DNA of 64,000 bases from Runella limosa DSM 17973 (GCF_000482465.1 NZ_KI519433.1:33054-97053), one strand, 5' to 3'; positions 1 through 8,810 are shown, numbered from the stretch's first letter. Translations and numbers: made by a program. The notes: generated from the sequence alone by a model not told the origin.

Positions 1-7
1 TTTTTTC

Positions 8-23
8 GGGTTGTGAGCAACCC
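8..23. repeat. Short interspersed hairpin (GGGTTG-TGAG-CAACCC)
   Basis: A perfect 6-bp stem with loop TGAG. The identical 16-mer recurs at 59077-59092, a near copy is at 59045-59060, and a related copy in inverted orientation (GGTTGTAAGCAACC on the minus strand) is at 4542-4563. It is always intergenic, so it looks like a small dispersed palindromic element and not a gene-specific site. Confidence 0.6.
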
Positions 24-35
24 TTTTCACGGTAG

Positions 36-79
36 CCCTTCCAAGTTTCGATTTTAACGAATACGCAAACTTGGAAGGG
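36..79 (+). terminator. Rho-independent terminator for a gene left of the window
   Basis: Arms of 13 bp (CCCTTCCAAGTTT at 36-48, its complement at 67-79) are followed on the plus strand by TTTTTATTTT. The T-tail is on the plus side only, so it most likely ends a plus-strand gene lying before base 1. The same CCTTCCAAGTTT arms recur at 7609-7655, so the sequence is also a small repeat family. Confidence 0.6.
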
Positions 80-82
80 TTT

Positions 83-925
83 TTATTTTCGTTTGTGCTT
101 CCAGCGATTGTGCGACCAAAGCCAGTCAGCAGGATGTTTTTTGATACTTTCTTCCAAGATATTTTTATACTTTTCAGTAATACTTCCCTCCGAAAGTGAC
201 TGATAGGGCGGCAGGGCAATGAGTTGAAACGAAGCAACGTAATACCCCCGCCGTATTCGATAAATATCAGCAAAAACGATGGGCATTTCGGTGGCCCGCG
301 CTATCTTCTCCGTCCCAGGAAAAAAGGCGGTATCTTGGTGCAAAAACGAAAACCAATGTGCGTGCTCAGGAGAGTGGGGCGATTGGTCCGCTACAAGCCC
401 AATGAGTCTTGGTAGGTGTTTTCTGGTAACAATTTCGCGCATTAACCGAGGCATCGGAATCAGATGAACCCCAAAAGAGGCCCGCAATGACTGCATAAAT
501 TTATCAGATTTTTCATTGGTCAACGTTTTATAAACGGCATCCACAGGAATGCCGCGCGTGGTCAAACTTGCGGGGACCCATTCCCAATTGGCGGTGTGTG
601 CGCCAAACGACAAAAAAGGCTGGTTATTAGCAATAAAACCCTGTAATAGCTCAATGTTTTGAACTTCTACCCGCTGTTGAATTTCAGCTACGGAAAGATG
701 AGGAAGTTTGAGCGTTTCTACGAAAATATCGGCTAAATGTTGGTAAAATTTTTGGGCAATTTGCTTGGTTTCCTGTGGCGATTTTTCAGGAAATGCCTGT
801 TGAAGATGCTTGAAAACGAGTTTTTTGCGGTAACCGACCACATAATAAAGTAGAAAATATACAAAATCTGACAATAGATACAACACCGACAGCGGTAAAT
901 ACCCTATCCAACTCAAAAATCTCAT
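83..925 (-). CDS. Lysophospholipid / lipid A acyltransferase (LpxL/HtrB family)
   Basis: The protein begins with a hydrophobic N-terminal anchor (MRFLSWIGYLPLSVLYLLSD), then shows the acyltransferase box HTANWEW, the HxxxxD/E-type catalytic motif of the lipid A biosynthesis acyltransferase family. That family moves acyl chains from acyl-ACP to lipid A precursors at the inner membrane. About 280 aa is a little short but normal for the Bacteroidota members. I chose the ATG at 925; a TTG two codons earlier is possible. It is divergent from the WbqC-like gene. Family is confident; the exact substrate (lipid A or another lipid such as an aminolipid) is inference. Confidence 0.85.
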   Translation of the reverse strand: MRFLSWIGYLPLSVLYLLSDFVYFLLYYVVGYRKKLVFKHLQQAFPEKSPQETKQIAQKFYQHLADIFVETLKLPHLSVAEIQQRVEVQNIELLQGFIANNQPFLSFGAHTANWEWVPASLTTRGIPVDAVYKTLTNEKSDKFMQSLRASFGVHLIPMPRLMREIVTRKHLPRLIGLVADQSPHSPEHAHWFSFLHQDTAFFPGTEKIARATEMPIVFADIYRIRRGYYVASFQLIALPPYQSLSEGSITEKYKNILEESIKKHPADWLWSHNRWKHKRK

Positions 926-1124
926 GGCCAATAATATAAGGTGGAAACATGATTAGTTGTCGCAAATGTAAAAAGCTTTACTGCGTAATCAAATACAGAA
1001 AATTTGTACTTTCTTTACTTACTATGCCTGTTTGGGGGCTTTTTGTAAATTTTTTTGTGATTTTTTTGATAATATTACTCAAATTGCTTTACTTACATAA
1101 TCACATTTATTTAAGTAAAAAGCA

Positions 1125-1751
1125 TTGTCAGTACGAATAGAGTTACAGTACTTGCCGAGTGTGGCGTATTTTGCCTGTTTATTAAAGTATGGAGAGGTAG
1201 CGCTCGAAACACAAGAACATTTTGTGAAGCAAACTTACCGAAATCGGTGCCATATTTTGGCCGCTAATGGTGTTGATACGCTTATTGTTCCTGTGATTCA
1301 TTCAGCGCCCAAAATGCCGATTCGTGAAGTGAAAATTGATTATTCACAAGGTTGGGTACGGCGGCATTGGGGGGCAATTGTGGCGGCTTATGGGAAAGCA
1401 CCCTATTTTGAGTATTTTGGAAGTGATTTTGAACGGGTCTATCTCAAAAAGCCAACGTATTTGTTTGACCTCAATTGGGAGTTGCTGACAATCTGTCTGA
1501 AATTATTGCGGCAAAAACCGACAATACGGCTGACGGAGGTGTTTGAAACGAGCCTTCCCGAGGGGTATTTTGACGCACTGTCACAGATTTCCCCCAAAAA
1601 TCCATCGGGGCACAACATTTTCAGTAAACCCGTTGTTTATCAACAAAATTTCGGAACTGAGTTTGTTCCTAATTTGAGTATTCTTGACTTGCTGATGTGC
1701 CAAGGAGCAGATGCAACGCGTTTGCTGAAACAGTCGGTAAAGGTGGAATGA
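1125..1751 (+). CDS. WbqC-like family protein
   Basis: The N-terminus (IELQYLPSVAYFACLLK) and the run PVIHSAPKMPIREVKIDYSQ match the WbqC-like family, whose members often sit near O-antigen and other glycan genes and have been linked to glycan precursor synthesis without firm biochemistry. The frame opens with a TTG directly before the conserved segment; no ATG fits, so TTG is the likely start. Length (about 208 aa) is typical. It precedes clpC by 163 bp with a promoter-like motif between, so the two are probably not one operon. Confidence 0.8.
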   Translation: MSVRIELQYLPSVAYFACLLKYGEVALETQEHFVKQTYRNRCHILAANGVDTLIVPVIHSAPKMPIREVKIDYSQGWVRRHWGAIVAAYGKAPYFEYFGSDFERVYLKKPTYLFDLNWELLTICLKLLRQKPTIRLTEVFETSLPEGYFDALSQISPKNPSGHNIFSKPVVYQQNFGTEFVPNLSILDLLMCQGADATRLLKQSVKVE

Positions 1752-1760
1752 AAAACACAC

Positions 1761-1768
1761 TATTTTTG
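1761..1768 (+). promoter_or_regulatory. Candidate -7 element (TATTTTTG) upstream of clpC
   Basis: The sequence matches the Bacteroidota TAnnTTTG element. No good -33 TTG lies at the right spacing. It would give a leader of about 140 nt that carries two purine-rich AGGAG-like tracts (1802-1809 and 1821-1830). Confidence 0.35.
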
Positions 1769-1834
1769 TATATAATCTGAATACCTATTTTCTGTTAAAA
1801 AAAGGAGGAAACAAAAGAAAAAAAGGAGAATTTA

Positions 1835-1942
1835 ATGAATTACGTCGTCGATTACGTTTTTTTTTCTAAAAAAACTAACCTACCTTACGTTTCACAACAG
1901 CTTAACTCCAACGAATGGAAGCAAAATTTTCAAATCGCGTAA
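1835..1942 (+). CDS. Possible 35-codon upstream ORF overlapping the clpC start
   Basis: An ATG preceded at good spacing by AAAAGGAGAATTTA opens a 35-codon frame (begins MNYVVDYVFFSKK) that runs into clpC in another frame and stops at TAA 1940-1942, 28 nt past the clpC ATG at 1915. Shine-Dalgarno-like sites are rare in this phylum, so a strong one here is notable. It could be a leader peptide coupling or damping clpC translation, or chance. No homologue is recognised. Confidence 0.3.
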   Translation: MNYVVDYVFFSKKTNLPYVSQQLNSNEWKQNFQIA

Positions 1943-4440
1943 AAGAAGTCATCGGATTCAGCCGTGAGGAAGCCCTCCGTTTGGGACATGATTATATCGG
2001 TACAGAGCATCTCGTTTTGGGGATGATCAGAGAGGGTGAGGGCGTGGCATTGGCCCTGTTAAAAAAACTGGGCGTTTCGTTGGACGAATTGCGCGTGACA
2101 ATTGAGCAAGTTACCAAAGGAACCGCGACCAACAATATCAAAAACTTGGCCAACATTCCTTTGACCCGCCAGTCGGAGAAGGTGTTGAAAATAACCTACT
2201 TAGAAGCAAAAATTTTTAAAAGCCCACTCATTGGCACGGAGCACCTACTCCTGTCCATTCTGCGTGACCCCGATAATTTGGCCTCGCAGATTTTAGCCAA
2301 GTTTAATGTTAACTACGAAATCGTTAAGGAAATGTTAGAGTATCAATCATCAGGCACCAAACCCCACGCGGGTCCCGATACTGAGGACGACGATGAACGG
2401 AGCATGTTCAGCGGCGGTTCGCAGCAAGGAAAAGACCCCAAAAGTGCCGAAAAGTCGCGTACACCAGTATTAGACAATTTCGGCCGTGACCTTACGAAGA
2501 TGGCCGAATTGGGTAAGTTAGACCCGATTGTAGGCCGTGAAAAAGAAATTGAACGTGTAGCCCAAGTACTTAGCCGCCGTAAGAAAAACAACCCAGTCCT
2601 TATTGGAGAACCTGGTGTTGGTAAAACGGCGATTGCCGAAGGTTTGGCACTTAGAATTGTACAAAAGAAAGTATCGCGTGTGCTCTTTGGCAAACGCGTC
2701 GTGACGCTTGACCTTGCTTCGCTCGTGGCAGGTACCAAATACCGTGGCCAATTTGAAGAGCGTATGAAAGCCGTGATGAACGAATTAGAAAAATCGCCAG
2801 AAGTGATTCTGTTCATCGACGAGTTGCATACCATTGTAGGCGCAGGTGGTGCATCAGGCTCGTTGGATGCCTCTAATATGTTCAAGCCAGCGTTAGCTCG
2901 GGGCGACATCCAATGTATTGGTGCCACAACGCTCGACGAATACCGTCAATACATTGAGAAGGACGGCGCTTTGGCTCGTCGTTTCCAAATTGTAATGGTG
3001 GACGCGCCAAGCGTAGAAGAAACGATTGAAATCCTCAATAATATCAAAGATAAGTACGAAGATCACCACCACGTAAACTATACAGATGAGGCCATAGCGC
3101 AAGCAGTGAAATTGTCGGAACGTTATATTACCGACCGTTTCTTGCCCGATAAGGCCATCGACGTATTGGATGAGGTAGGTGCGCGCGTACACATCAGCAA
3201 CATCACCGTTCCAGAAGACATCGTGGTGTTGGAACAACAAATCGAGGAGGTGAAAAAACAAAAGAACCTCGTCGTGAAAAGTCAGAAGTACGAAGAAGCA
3301 GCACAACTCCGCGACCGCGAGAAGAAACTGCTTGATCAACTTGACCGCGCGAAGATTGCTTGGGAAGAGGAAACCAAAAAACGTCGCTATACTGTAACGG
3401 ACGATAACGTGGCTGAAGTAGTAGCGATGATGACGGGTATTCCTGTAAACCGCGTCGCTCAAAACGAAGGTCAGAAGTTATTGGGAATGGCTGATGAACT
3501 CAAAGCGAAAGTAATTGGTCAAAACAACCCAATCGAAAAATTGACCAAAGCGATTCAGCGCACCCGCGTTGGTTTGAAAGACCCTAAAAAACCAATCGGG
3601 TCGTTTATTTTCTTAGGCCCAACGGGGGTAGGAAAAACAGAATTGGCCAAGGTTCTTTCGACTTACCTGTTTGACAAAGACGATTCGTTGGTGCGCATTG
3701 ATATGAGCGAATACATGGAGAAATTCAGCGTGTCTCGCCTCATCGGAGCGCCTCCAGGCTACGTTGGTTACGAAGAAGGTGGACAGTTGACGGAGAAAAT
3801 TCGTCGTAAGCCTTACAGCGTAGTGTTGTTGGACGAAATTGAGAAAGCACACCCTGATGTGTTTAACCTTTTACTCCAAGTGCTCGACGATGGTATTTTG
3901 ACGGATGGTTTGGGGCGTCGTGTGGATTTCCGCAATACGATTATTATTATGACCTCAAACATTGGGGTGCGTGATTTGAAAGATTTCGGCTCAGGTATTG
4001 GATTTGCAACCAAAGCAAAAACCGAAAACCAAGACGATATGATGAAAACCACGATTCAGAATGCCTTGAGAAAAGCGTTTTCTCCAGAGTTTTTGAACCG
4101 TTTGGACGATGTGATTGTGTTTAATACGCTTCAACGCGAAGACATTCACCGTATCATCGACATCTCGTTGGGTAAACTTTTCAATCGCATCACTACCTTG
4201 GGATATAAAGTTGAGTTGACTGAGAAAGCAAAAGACTTTTTGTCAGAAAAAGGATACGACCAACAGTACGGTGCGCGTCCGCTCAATCGTGCCATCCAAA
4301 AATACCTTGAAGATCCCGTTGCGGAAGAAATTCTCAAGGGCGATCTTCGCGAAGGAGACACATTATTGGCTGACCATGAAGATGGAAGCGAGAATCTCGT
4401 GATTACGGTGAAGAAAAAAGAGGAAGAAGTGATTAATTAA
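1915..4440 (+). CDS. clpC: ATP-dependent Clp protease ATP-binding subunit ClpC
   Basis: A class I Hsp100 unfoldase: two Clp_N repeats (residues about 1-145), first AAA+ domain with Walker A GEPGVGKT near residue 231, a middle UVR-type coiled segment ([15 protein letters not shown], about 457), and second AAA+ domain with Walker A GPTGVGKT near 569, then the ClpB-D2 small domain. It feeds unfolded substrates to ClpP in the cytoplasm. At 841 aa it has the usual ClpC length, and UVR plus the short middle domain favour ClpC over ClpB. The ATG at 1915 gives the conserved start [14 protein letters not shown]. The long leader with an overlapping uORF may regulate it; a 19-bp terminator follows. Confidence 0.96.
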   Translation: MEAKFSNRVKEVIGFSREEALRLGHDYIGTEHLVLGMIREGEGVALALLKKLGVSLDELRVTIEQVTKGTATNNIKNLANIPLTRQSEKVLKITYLEAKIFKSPLIGTEHLLLSILRDPDNLASQILAKFNVNYEIVKEMLEYQSSGTKPHAGPDTEDDDERSMFSGGSQQGKDPKSAEKSRTPVLDNFGRDLTKMAELGKLDPIVGREKEIERVAQVLSRRKKNNPVLIGEPGVGKTAIAEGLALRIVQKKVSRVLFGKRVVTLDLASLVAGTKYRGQFEERMKAVMNELEKSPEVILFIDELHTIVGAGGASGSLDASNMFKPALARGDIQCIGATTLDEYRQYIEKDGALARRFQIVMVDAPSVEETIEILNNIKDKYEDHHHVNYTDEAIAQAVKLSERYITDRFLPDKAIDVLDEVGARVHISNITVPEDIVVLEQQIEEVKKQKNLVVKSQKYEEAAQLRDREKKLLDQLDRAKIAWEEETKKRRYTVTDDNVAEVVAMMTGIPVNRVAQNEGQKLLGMADELKAKVIGQNNPIEKLTKAIQRTRVGLKDPKKPIGSFIFLGPTGVGKTELAKVLSTYLFDKDDSLVRIDMSEYMEKFSVSRLIGAPPGYVGYEEGGQLTEKIRRKPYSVVLLDEIEKAHPDVFNLLLQVLDDGILTDGLGRRVDFRNTIIIMTSNIGVRDLKDFGSGIGFATKAKTENQDDMMKTTIQNALRKAFSPEFLNRLDDVIVFNTLQREDIHRIIDISLGKLFNRITTLGYKVELTEKAKDFLSEKGYDQQYGARPLNRAIQKYLEDPVAEEILKGDLREGDTLLADHEDGSENLVITVKKKEEEVIN

Positions 4441-4488
4441 TTGCTTGAATCTTAGCGGAAACGCAATTTTCTTAAAAAATATATAGTG

Positions 4489-4537
4489 AAAAAACCAAAA
4501 AGGGTACGGTCTTTGATTGTACCCTTTTTGGTTTTTT
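4489..4537 (+). terminator. Strong terminator after clpC
   Basis: A 19-bp perfect inverted repeat (4489-4507 and 4519-4537) whose arms hold AAAAAACCAAAAAGGGTAC and its complement, with an 11-nt loop and a terminal T-run. The A/T-rich outer arms allow it to work on both strands. Confidence 0.9.
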
Positions 4538-4541
4538 GTGT

Positions 4542-4563
4542 ATCAGGTTGCTTACAACCTGAT
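4542..4563. repeat. Interspersed hairpin, inverted copy
   Basis: ATCAGGTTG and CAACCTGAT pair perfectly around CTTA, seven bases before the VTC-domain ORF. The core on the minus strand differs by one base from the GGTTGTGAGCAACC element at 8-23 and 59077-59092. Confidence 0.5.
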
Positions 4564-4569
4564 TGATTT

Positions 4570-5328
4570 ATGACTAAATGTATGATTGAACGTTTTCTTG
4601 ATTCATTTTCTAAGATTTCGCTCAACGATATGGAATCAACGCGTTTGATGAACCGTATCGACTTTAAATATATGTTTCGTAAAGATGATTTGGGCGATGT
4701 ACTGACACAATTGCAACCCTATTACCACGTTTTGCGGATGAGTTCCAAAACGGTTTTTCGTTACGATACCCTTTATTTTGACACACCCGAACGCTTGTTT
4801 TACCACCAACATTTGCACGGCAAGCTCAATCGATACAAAGTGCGAGCTAGGCGATATGTGGATACTGACGCACAGTTTTTGGAAGTAAAATTAAAGGACA
4901 ATAAGCGACGAACCATCAAAAAACGGATAGCCATCGAAGAATTGTCGTTGGATTTGTGCCCAACCAGCACAGATTTTTTGGATAATATAGCGGGTGATTT
5001 TTCAGCAATGGCCCTAGAACCAACGGTTTGGGTGTATTATCACCGATTTACGCTGGTAAATAAAACCTGCCCTGAGCGCGTCACGTTTGACCTCAATATG
5101 TGGTTTCGTTGGCAAGACCAATCGGGAATTTACCCGCATATTGTGGTGGCAGAAGCGAAGCAGCGTACGTATTTTCAAAGTCCTTTTACCCTGTTGATGA
5201 GAGATATGGGCATTCGGGAGGGGGGATTGAGCAAGTATTGCTTGGGTTTGATGAGCGTTGAACCAGGCATAAAAGCAAATCTTTTCAAACCCATGTACTC
5301 AAAAATCCATCGACTAAACGAATATTGA
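4570..5328 (+). CDS. VTC-domain (polyphosphate polymerase-like) protein
   Basis: The tunnel-domain signature of the VTC family is clear: NRIDFKYMF, YDTLYFDTP, RYKVRARRY, and FLEVKLKDNKRRTIKKRI, supplying the basic residues and the EVK glutamate that line the triphosphate tunnel. In yeast the domain makes polyphosphate; bacterial stand-alone members are largely uncharacterised. It is followed 24 nt later by a DUF4956 membrane protein, a pairing known in many bacteria and suggestive of a membrane complex. The start could be the ATG at 4570 or at 4582. Family is sure, activity inferred. Confidence 0.85.
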   Translation: MTKCMIERFLDSFSKISLNDMESTRLMNRIDFKYMFRKDDLGDVLTQLQPYYHVLRMSSKTVFRYDTLYFDTPERLFYHQHLHGKLNRYKVRARRYVDTDAQFLEVKLKDNKRRTIKKRIAIEELSLDLCPTSTDFLDNIAGDFSAMALEPTVWVYYHRFTLVNKTCPERVTFDLNMWFRWQDQSGIYPHIVVAEAKQRTYFQSPFTLLMRDMGIREGGLSKYCLGLMSVEPGIKANLFKPMYSKIHRLNEY

Positions 5329-5352
5329 AACACCACGGATACCTAACTCATT

Positions 5353-5922
5353 ATGTCGAACGATTTACCATACGAACTGTTTTTTCAACTTGGCCTTGAT
5401 TTGATGAGCATGGCCATTTTGCTACGTTTGATTTATTTTCCAATCTATCGCAACACTGAGTTTGTCTTTACTTTTCTCATTTTTAATCTTATTATCTTTT
5501 CGGTTACGTACTTACTGAACAAGGTAGAGGTATCGATGGGGGCGGCTTTTGGGTTGTTTGCGGTGTTTTCGATGCTAAGGTATCGAACGGAGGGTATTTC
5601 GACTCGGAATATGACGTACCTGTTTTTGGTAATTGCCTTAGGGCTAATTCATGGTATTTCGACCAACTCAGCAGGTATTACGGCCATCATAACGACGCTG
5701 TTGCTGTTGTTGACGTTTATTCTGGAAAGCAATTTTTTGTACCGTCGCCAATCGACGAAAGAGATTATGTACGATAAAATCTCGTTGACAGCCAAGTGCC
5801 ACCGCCAAGCGCTGATTGAAGATTTGCAAGAGCGAACGGGCTTGCGAATCATTCGGGTAGAGGTAGAAAAACTCGATTTTCTGCGCGACATGGCCTATCT
5901 TCGGGTGTATTATTACGAATAA
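5353..5922 (+). CDS. DUF4956 membrane protein
   Basis: The 189-aa protein has three to four hydrophobic segments in its first 125 residues (such as FTFLIFNLIIFSVTYLLN and YLFLVIALGLIHGIS), the motif FGLFAVFSMLRYRTEGISTRNMTYLF typical of DUF4956 (only part quoted by family description), and a cytoplasmic C-terminal alpha/beta region. The family usually neighbours a VTC-domain gene, as here, so the two likely form one operon and act at the membrane. The role, perhaps in polyphosphate or envelope biology, is not established. It converges with the next gene with only 3 nt between stop codons. Confidence 0.82.
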   Translation: MSNDLPYELFFQLGLDLMSMAILLRLIYFPIYRNTEFVFTFLIFNLIIFSVTYLLNKVEVSMGAAFGLFAVFSMLRYRTEGISTRNMTYLFLVIALGLIHGISTNSAGITAIITTLLLLLTFILESNFLYRRQSTKEIMYDKISLTAKCHRQALIEDLQERTGLRIIRVEVEKLDFLRDMAYLRVYYYE

Positions 5923-5925
5923 CTT

Positions 5926-6984
5926 TTATTCAAAGTCCAATACCACTACTTTTTCGCAATAAATTTCCTTCAAATTGCTCCGATTGACGCGCATCACCAT
6001 CACAAACGGTGCATCTCCAATCGGTAGGTCGCGCTCAGTATCGTGTTTTTGTGAGAGGTTTTTCCAATTTTGGCACAGATACATGGTCATGGCGAGAGTC
6101 GCTTTATTTTCGAGTCCACAGAAGAAGTAGCACGGGACAGTACTCGTGCCAAACTGGATGGGGAGTTTGCAAATAAAACCCACATCAAAATCTTCACTTC
6201 CTTGGTAAAAATCACTCCAAACGGTCTGTTCTAAAATGGGGTGAAAATACTTTATCCGAAAGCGGATGTTTTTTTCGTCAAATTCGAGGTAAGGATAGGC
6301 GTAGTTTGCCAATACCCAGCGGAAAAAGTAATTGGAATAGAAGCCAATCGAAAAGATACAATTTGTTTTATTTAGGTTTAAAATCGTTTCGTTAAAATCG
6401 TAACCATCGCTTTTATGGATAATTAATTCTTGATCATAGACGCGCTGGGGAAGGATTTGATGGTAGCTGTGAAACAATTGAATTAGCTCCAACAAACATT
6501 CTGTGTCCCGCGAATCGACGGTTTGCTCGTTGGCACGCGGAAATTTTCCTTGCATATCGGGCGGTGGTACGTCTTTATTGGCGTCAAAAATGGGTTGAAC
6601 GACCACAATTTTTCCTTCATTTTTGATGCCAAAATAGTTGTGCAACGTCAGTGAGAACTCGCTTATGTACGATTGTGGGTTGGGATACCCCAAGAATTTG
6701 GTAAATAACTCTAAGTAATCTTCCTGAAAATTAACCACTTCACGACTTTGTACCTCGTTTTTTTTGCGCCATAGGTACATGGTATTGAAAGTGGTAGAAA
6801 ACGACAACTGCGTATGTTCTTCTAAAATGGTTTGAAAATACGTTTTGTCCGTGTTTGGGTTGACCAATTTCCAAATAGAAGTTTCAGAACCTCGGTAGGT
6901 CATCCCTCGCCTGATAAACTCATTCTGAAGCTTGGCTTTTACTTCTAGGTACAGTTTTTCGCAGAGGTTTTTATTGATGTTCAT
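5926..6984 (-). CDS. Hypothetical protein, 352 aa
   Basis: I do not recognise this protein. It has no signal peptide or clear membrane segment, so it should be cytoplasmic. It is rich in aromatic residues in its second half (IGFYSNYFFRWVLANYAYPY, then PCYFFCGLENKATLAMTMY). The N-terminal 50 residues include RRGMTYRGSETSIWKLVN. Coding character is good over the full length and an ATG opens it. It stands alone, convergent with the DUF4956 gene and divergent from the VOC gene across an AT-rich 160-bp gap. No function is assigned. Confidence 0.75.
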   Translation of the reverse strand: MNINKNLCEKLYLEVKAKLQNEFIRRGMTYRGSETSIWKLVNPNTDKTYFQTILEEHTQLSFSTTFNTMYLWRKKNEVQSREVVNFQEDYLELFTKFLGYPNPQSYISEFSLTLHNYFGIKNEGKIVVVQPIFDANKDVPPPDMQGKFPRANEQTVDSRDTECLLELIQLFHSYHQILPQRVYDQELIIHKSDGYDFNETILNLNKTNCIFSIGFYSNYFFRWVLANYAYPYLEFDEKNIRFRIKYFHPILEQTVWSDFYQGSEDFDVGFICKLPIQFGTSTVPCYFFCGLENKATLAMTMYLCQNWKNLSQKHDTERDLPIGDAPFVMVMRVNRSNLKEIYCEKVVVLDFE

Positions 6985-7087
6985 TTTGAAAATTTTGTGC
7001 TAAATTATTCCAAATATATTTCAATTATTTGTTATAAATTTAATAAAATCAAACTGAGAAGAATAAATTTTAGGTGTAAAGAGGCAT

Positions 7088-7095
7088 TACCTTTG
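7088..7095 (+). promoter_or_regulatory. Candidate -7 element (TACCTTTG) for the VOC gene leader
   Basis: An exact TAnnTTTG match. The -33 region is AT-rich without a clean TTG. Transcription from here would start about 7102 and run through the hairpin at 7130-7159 before reaching the VOC start at 7193. Confidence 0.45.
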
Positions 7096-7129
7096 TCTTA
7101 CAATTAACCTGTGATGAACAATAAACGAT

Positions 7130-7159
7130 GGGCTGTTTGAAGGTGTGGACAAACAGCCC
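7130..7159 (+). terminator. Leader hairpin, possible attenuator
   Basis: GGGCTGTTTG (7130-7139) pairs perfectly with CAAACAGCCC (7150-7159) around a 10-nt loop, followed by TTCGTTTT. No plus-strand gene ends upstream, since the neighbour is divergent. It therefore either ends a small RNA of about 60 nt or lies in the leader of the VOC gene as an attenuator. Confidence 0.55.
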
Positions 7160-7192
7160 TTTCGTTTTATCACCTCAAAAACACTTGTTTCT

Positions 7193-7603
7193 ATGAAATT
7201 GAACTTAGCTCGTATTCAGCATATTGGTATTCCTGTCGTGGACTTGGCTAGCTCGGAAGCATTTTATCAAAGCTTGGGCTTTACAAATGTGATGTCTTCT
7301 ACTTTTCAGCACGAAGGAGGGGAGGGGAAAGTGGCCATGATGAAGCAAGGAGACATCATCATTGAGATTTATCAAATGCCCGACGCCGCCTTAAATGAGA
7401 TTCGTTCCCGCAAAGACGGCCACATCGACCACGTCGCGTTTGACGTAGAAGACATTGATGCGACATTTGAGCTTTTGAAAAAAGAAGGTTTTAACATCAT
7501 CGAAGAATCGCCCGTTTTTCTTGCTTTTTGGCAGAAAGGCTGTAAATATTTCAACATCACAGGCCCCGACGGCGAGCGTTTGGAGTTTAATCAGATTTTG
7601 TAA
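7193..7603 (+). CDS. VOC family protein (glyoxalase/bleomycin-resistance fold)
   Basis: A 136-aa single-domain vicinal oxygen chelate protein. Paired beta-alpha-beta-beta-beta modules are seen from IQHIGIPVVDLASSEAFYQS and from HIDHVAFDVEDIDATFELLK. Metal-type ligands fit H in QHIG, E in IIIEIYQ, H in HIDHVAF and E in ERLEFNQ. The family includes glyoxalase I, dioxygenases and antibiotic-binding proteins; the substrate cannot be read from sequence. A GTG at 7145 in frame would extend the protein by 16 residues but overlaps a leader hairpin, so the ATG at 7193 is preferred. Confidence 0.85.
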   Translation: MKLNLARIQHIGIPVVDLASSEAFYQSLGFTNVMSSTFQHEGGEGKVAMMKQGDIIIEIYQMPDAALNEIRSRKDGHIDHVAFDVEDIDATFELLKKEGFNIIEESPVFLAFWQKGCKYFNITGPDGERLEFNQIL

Positions 7604-7608
7604 TAAAA

Positions 7609-7655
7609 AGTCCTTCCAAGTTTTTTTATCGCCGAAGTCGAAACTTGGAAGGACT
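7609..7655. terminator. Inverted repeat after the VOC gene
   Basis: AGTCCTTCCAAGTTT (7609-7623) pairs with 7641-7655. The arms share CCTTCCAAGTTT with the terminator at 36-79. There is no T-run outside the stem on the plus side, so it may be a repeat-derived, weak terminator. Confidence 0.5.
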
Positions 7656-7693
7656 AATTAACCCACCAAAACTGATAGGTAAGCATGATATGT

Positions 7694-7730
7694 AATAGTA
7701 GCGCACTGGTATAGGGCGCTACTATTTTTT
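7694..7730 (+). terminator. Terminator
   Basis: AATAGTAGCGC (7694-7704) pairs perfectly with GCGCTACTATT (7716-7726), followed by TTTT. It is the second hairpin behind the VOC gene, either a tandem terminator or the end of an unrecognised small transcript. Confidence 0.75.
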
Positions 7731-7788
7731 GTTAAAAACATTGAAAATGCGGTTGATTTTACCGTTTAATCAATTCAGGTACAGAGGG

Positions 7789-7820
7789 TTTGTAGTTTTA
7801 CACATCAAATAATACTTTTG
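7789..7820 (+). promoter_or_regulatory. Bacteroidota promoter for the LytTR gene
   Basis: TTTG (7789-7792), 20 nt, then TACTTTTG (7813-7820), a full match to the -33/-7 consensus. The predicted start near 7827 leaves about 16 nt before the TTG start codon. Confidence 0.65.
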
Positions 7821-7842
7821 AGCGTAGTAGAACCTAACTCAC

Positions 7843-8745
7843 TTGCCCTTAAAAGTGCTTCAAAGAATCAAAAATTGGCTTTTCCAGCCTTACATGGCTT
7901 ACACTATTGGCTGGCACAATTGGCCGTTGGTAGTAGGGTCGTGCATATTCCCGTTTTTGTTTTTATATATATTTGAGCCTTTTACTTTATATACTATTAC
8001 CGATCCTTTTTATAAACTAAGCCTTATTTCAGGATTTGCTGCGGGGCCTCCTTTCTGCGTCATCTTCATGATTGAAATATTGGGGCGTATTTTCCCAAAA
8101 ATTTACCACGAAAAAGGATGGACTGTAGGAAGTGAAATTCTATTTGTGATGGGGCTTATTTTATTAATTGCAATCTGCAATTTCACCAACGTTGTCCTTC
8201 AACACTCCGATAAAATTCCCGCCACTGCGGAGGGATTCGGAATGATGCTTTTATTTACAGCCATCATTAGCTTTTTTCCAGCAGTTACTTTTGTGTGGTT
8301 TCGATATTATAGACTGAATCATGAATACAGCCGCCCAGCCAAAGTGATGGAAACCGAGCTAGCGGAAGAGTTACAAACAGCGAATGAAGAAACAGCAATT
8401 GTACATCACTTTCTGACTTTAATGGCTGAAAATGGAAAGGATAAAGTTGTTTTAACTCCCCAAAATTTGTGCTATATCGAAGCCGATGATAACTATGTAA
8501 CAGTGGTGTCTCAGGAGCCAAGTGGCAAACTGAAAAAGGAGCTTTTGAGAAGTAGCCTTAGCAAAGTAGAATCTCAAATTCAACTTACATATATTCGGCG
8601 TTGTCATCGATCCTATATGGTCAATCTACAGAAAGTATATAAGGTTTCGGGCAATGCACAAGGGTATAAACTGCATCTTTGGCAAGTGGCCGAACCCTTG
8701 CCCGTTTCCAGAGGATACGCTAAACAAGTGGTACTAGCGACCTAA
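7843..8745 (+). CDS. Membrane-anchored LytTR transcriptional regulator
   Basis: The N-terminal half holds about four membrane segments (WPLVVGSCIFPFLFLYIF, a second near residues 62-82, EILFVMGLILLIAICNF, and MMLLFTAIISFFPAVTFVWF). The C-terminal 100 residues are a LytTR DNA-binding domain (NLCYIEADDNYVTVV, then YIRRCHRSYMVNLQKVYKVSG and PVSRGYAKQVV). Such proteins are one-component membrane regulators. The start is a TTG at 7843 close to a good promoter; an in-frame ATG lies at 7894 but would cut the first segment. The acyltransferase gene downstream is a plausible target. Regulator type is sure; signal unknown. Confidence 0.88.
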   Translation: MPLKVLQRIKNWLFQPYMAYTIGWHNWPLVVGSCIFPFLFLYIFEPFTLYTITDPFYKLSLISGFAAGPPFCVIFMIEILGRIFPKIYHEKGWTVGSEILFVMGLILLIAICNFTNVVLQHSDKIPATAEGFGMMLLFTAIISFFPAVTFVWFRYYRLNHEYSRPAKVMETELAEELQTANEETAIVHHFLTLMAENGKDKVVLTPQNLCYIEADDNYVTVVSQEPSGKLKKELLRSSLSKVESQIQLTYIRRCHRSYMVNLQKVYKVSGNAQGYKLHLWQVAEPLPVSRGYAKQVVLAT

Positions 8746-8810
8746 AAAGGCACGTATTTTTACTTATAGGCTTTGTTATTCACCCCAAAGCCTTTACACT
8801 GACCCCATTT

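Noticed and set aside
949-1140. 63-aa plus-strand ORF
   Set aside because: AT-rich Phe/Leu/Ile run typical of random intergenic frames, with no ribosome binding site, and it overlaps the WbqC start.
2343-4361. Several minus-strand ORFs inside clpC
   Set aside because: All are antisense shadows of a strongly conserved gene.
7145-7192. GTG start extending the VOC protein
   Set aside because: The extension overlaps a perfect leader hairpin, and the conserved fold begins just after ATG 7193.
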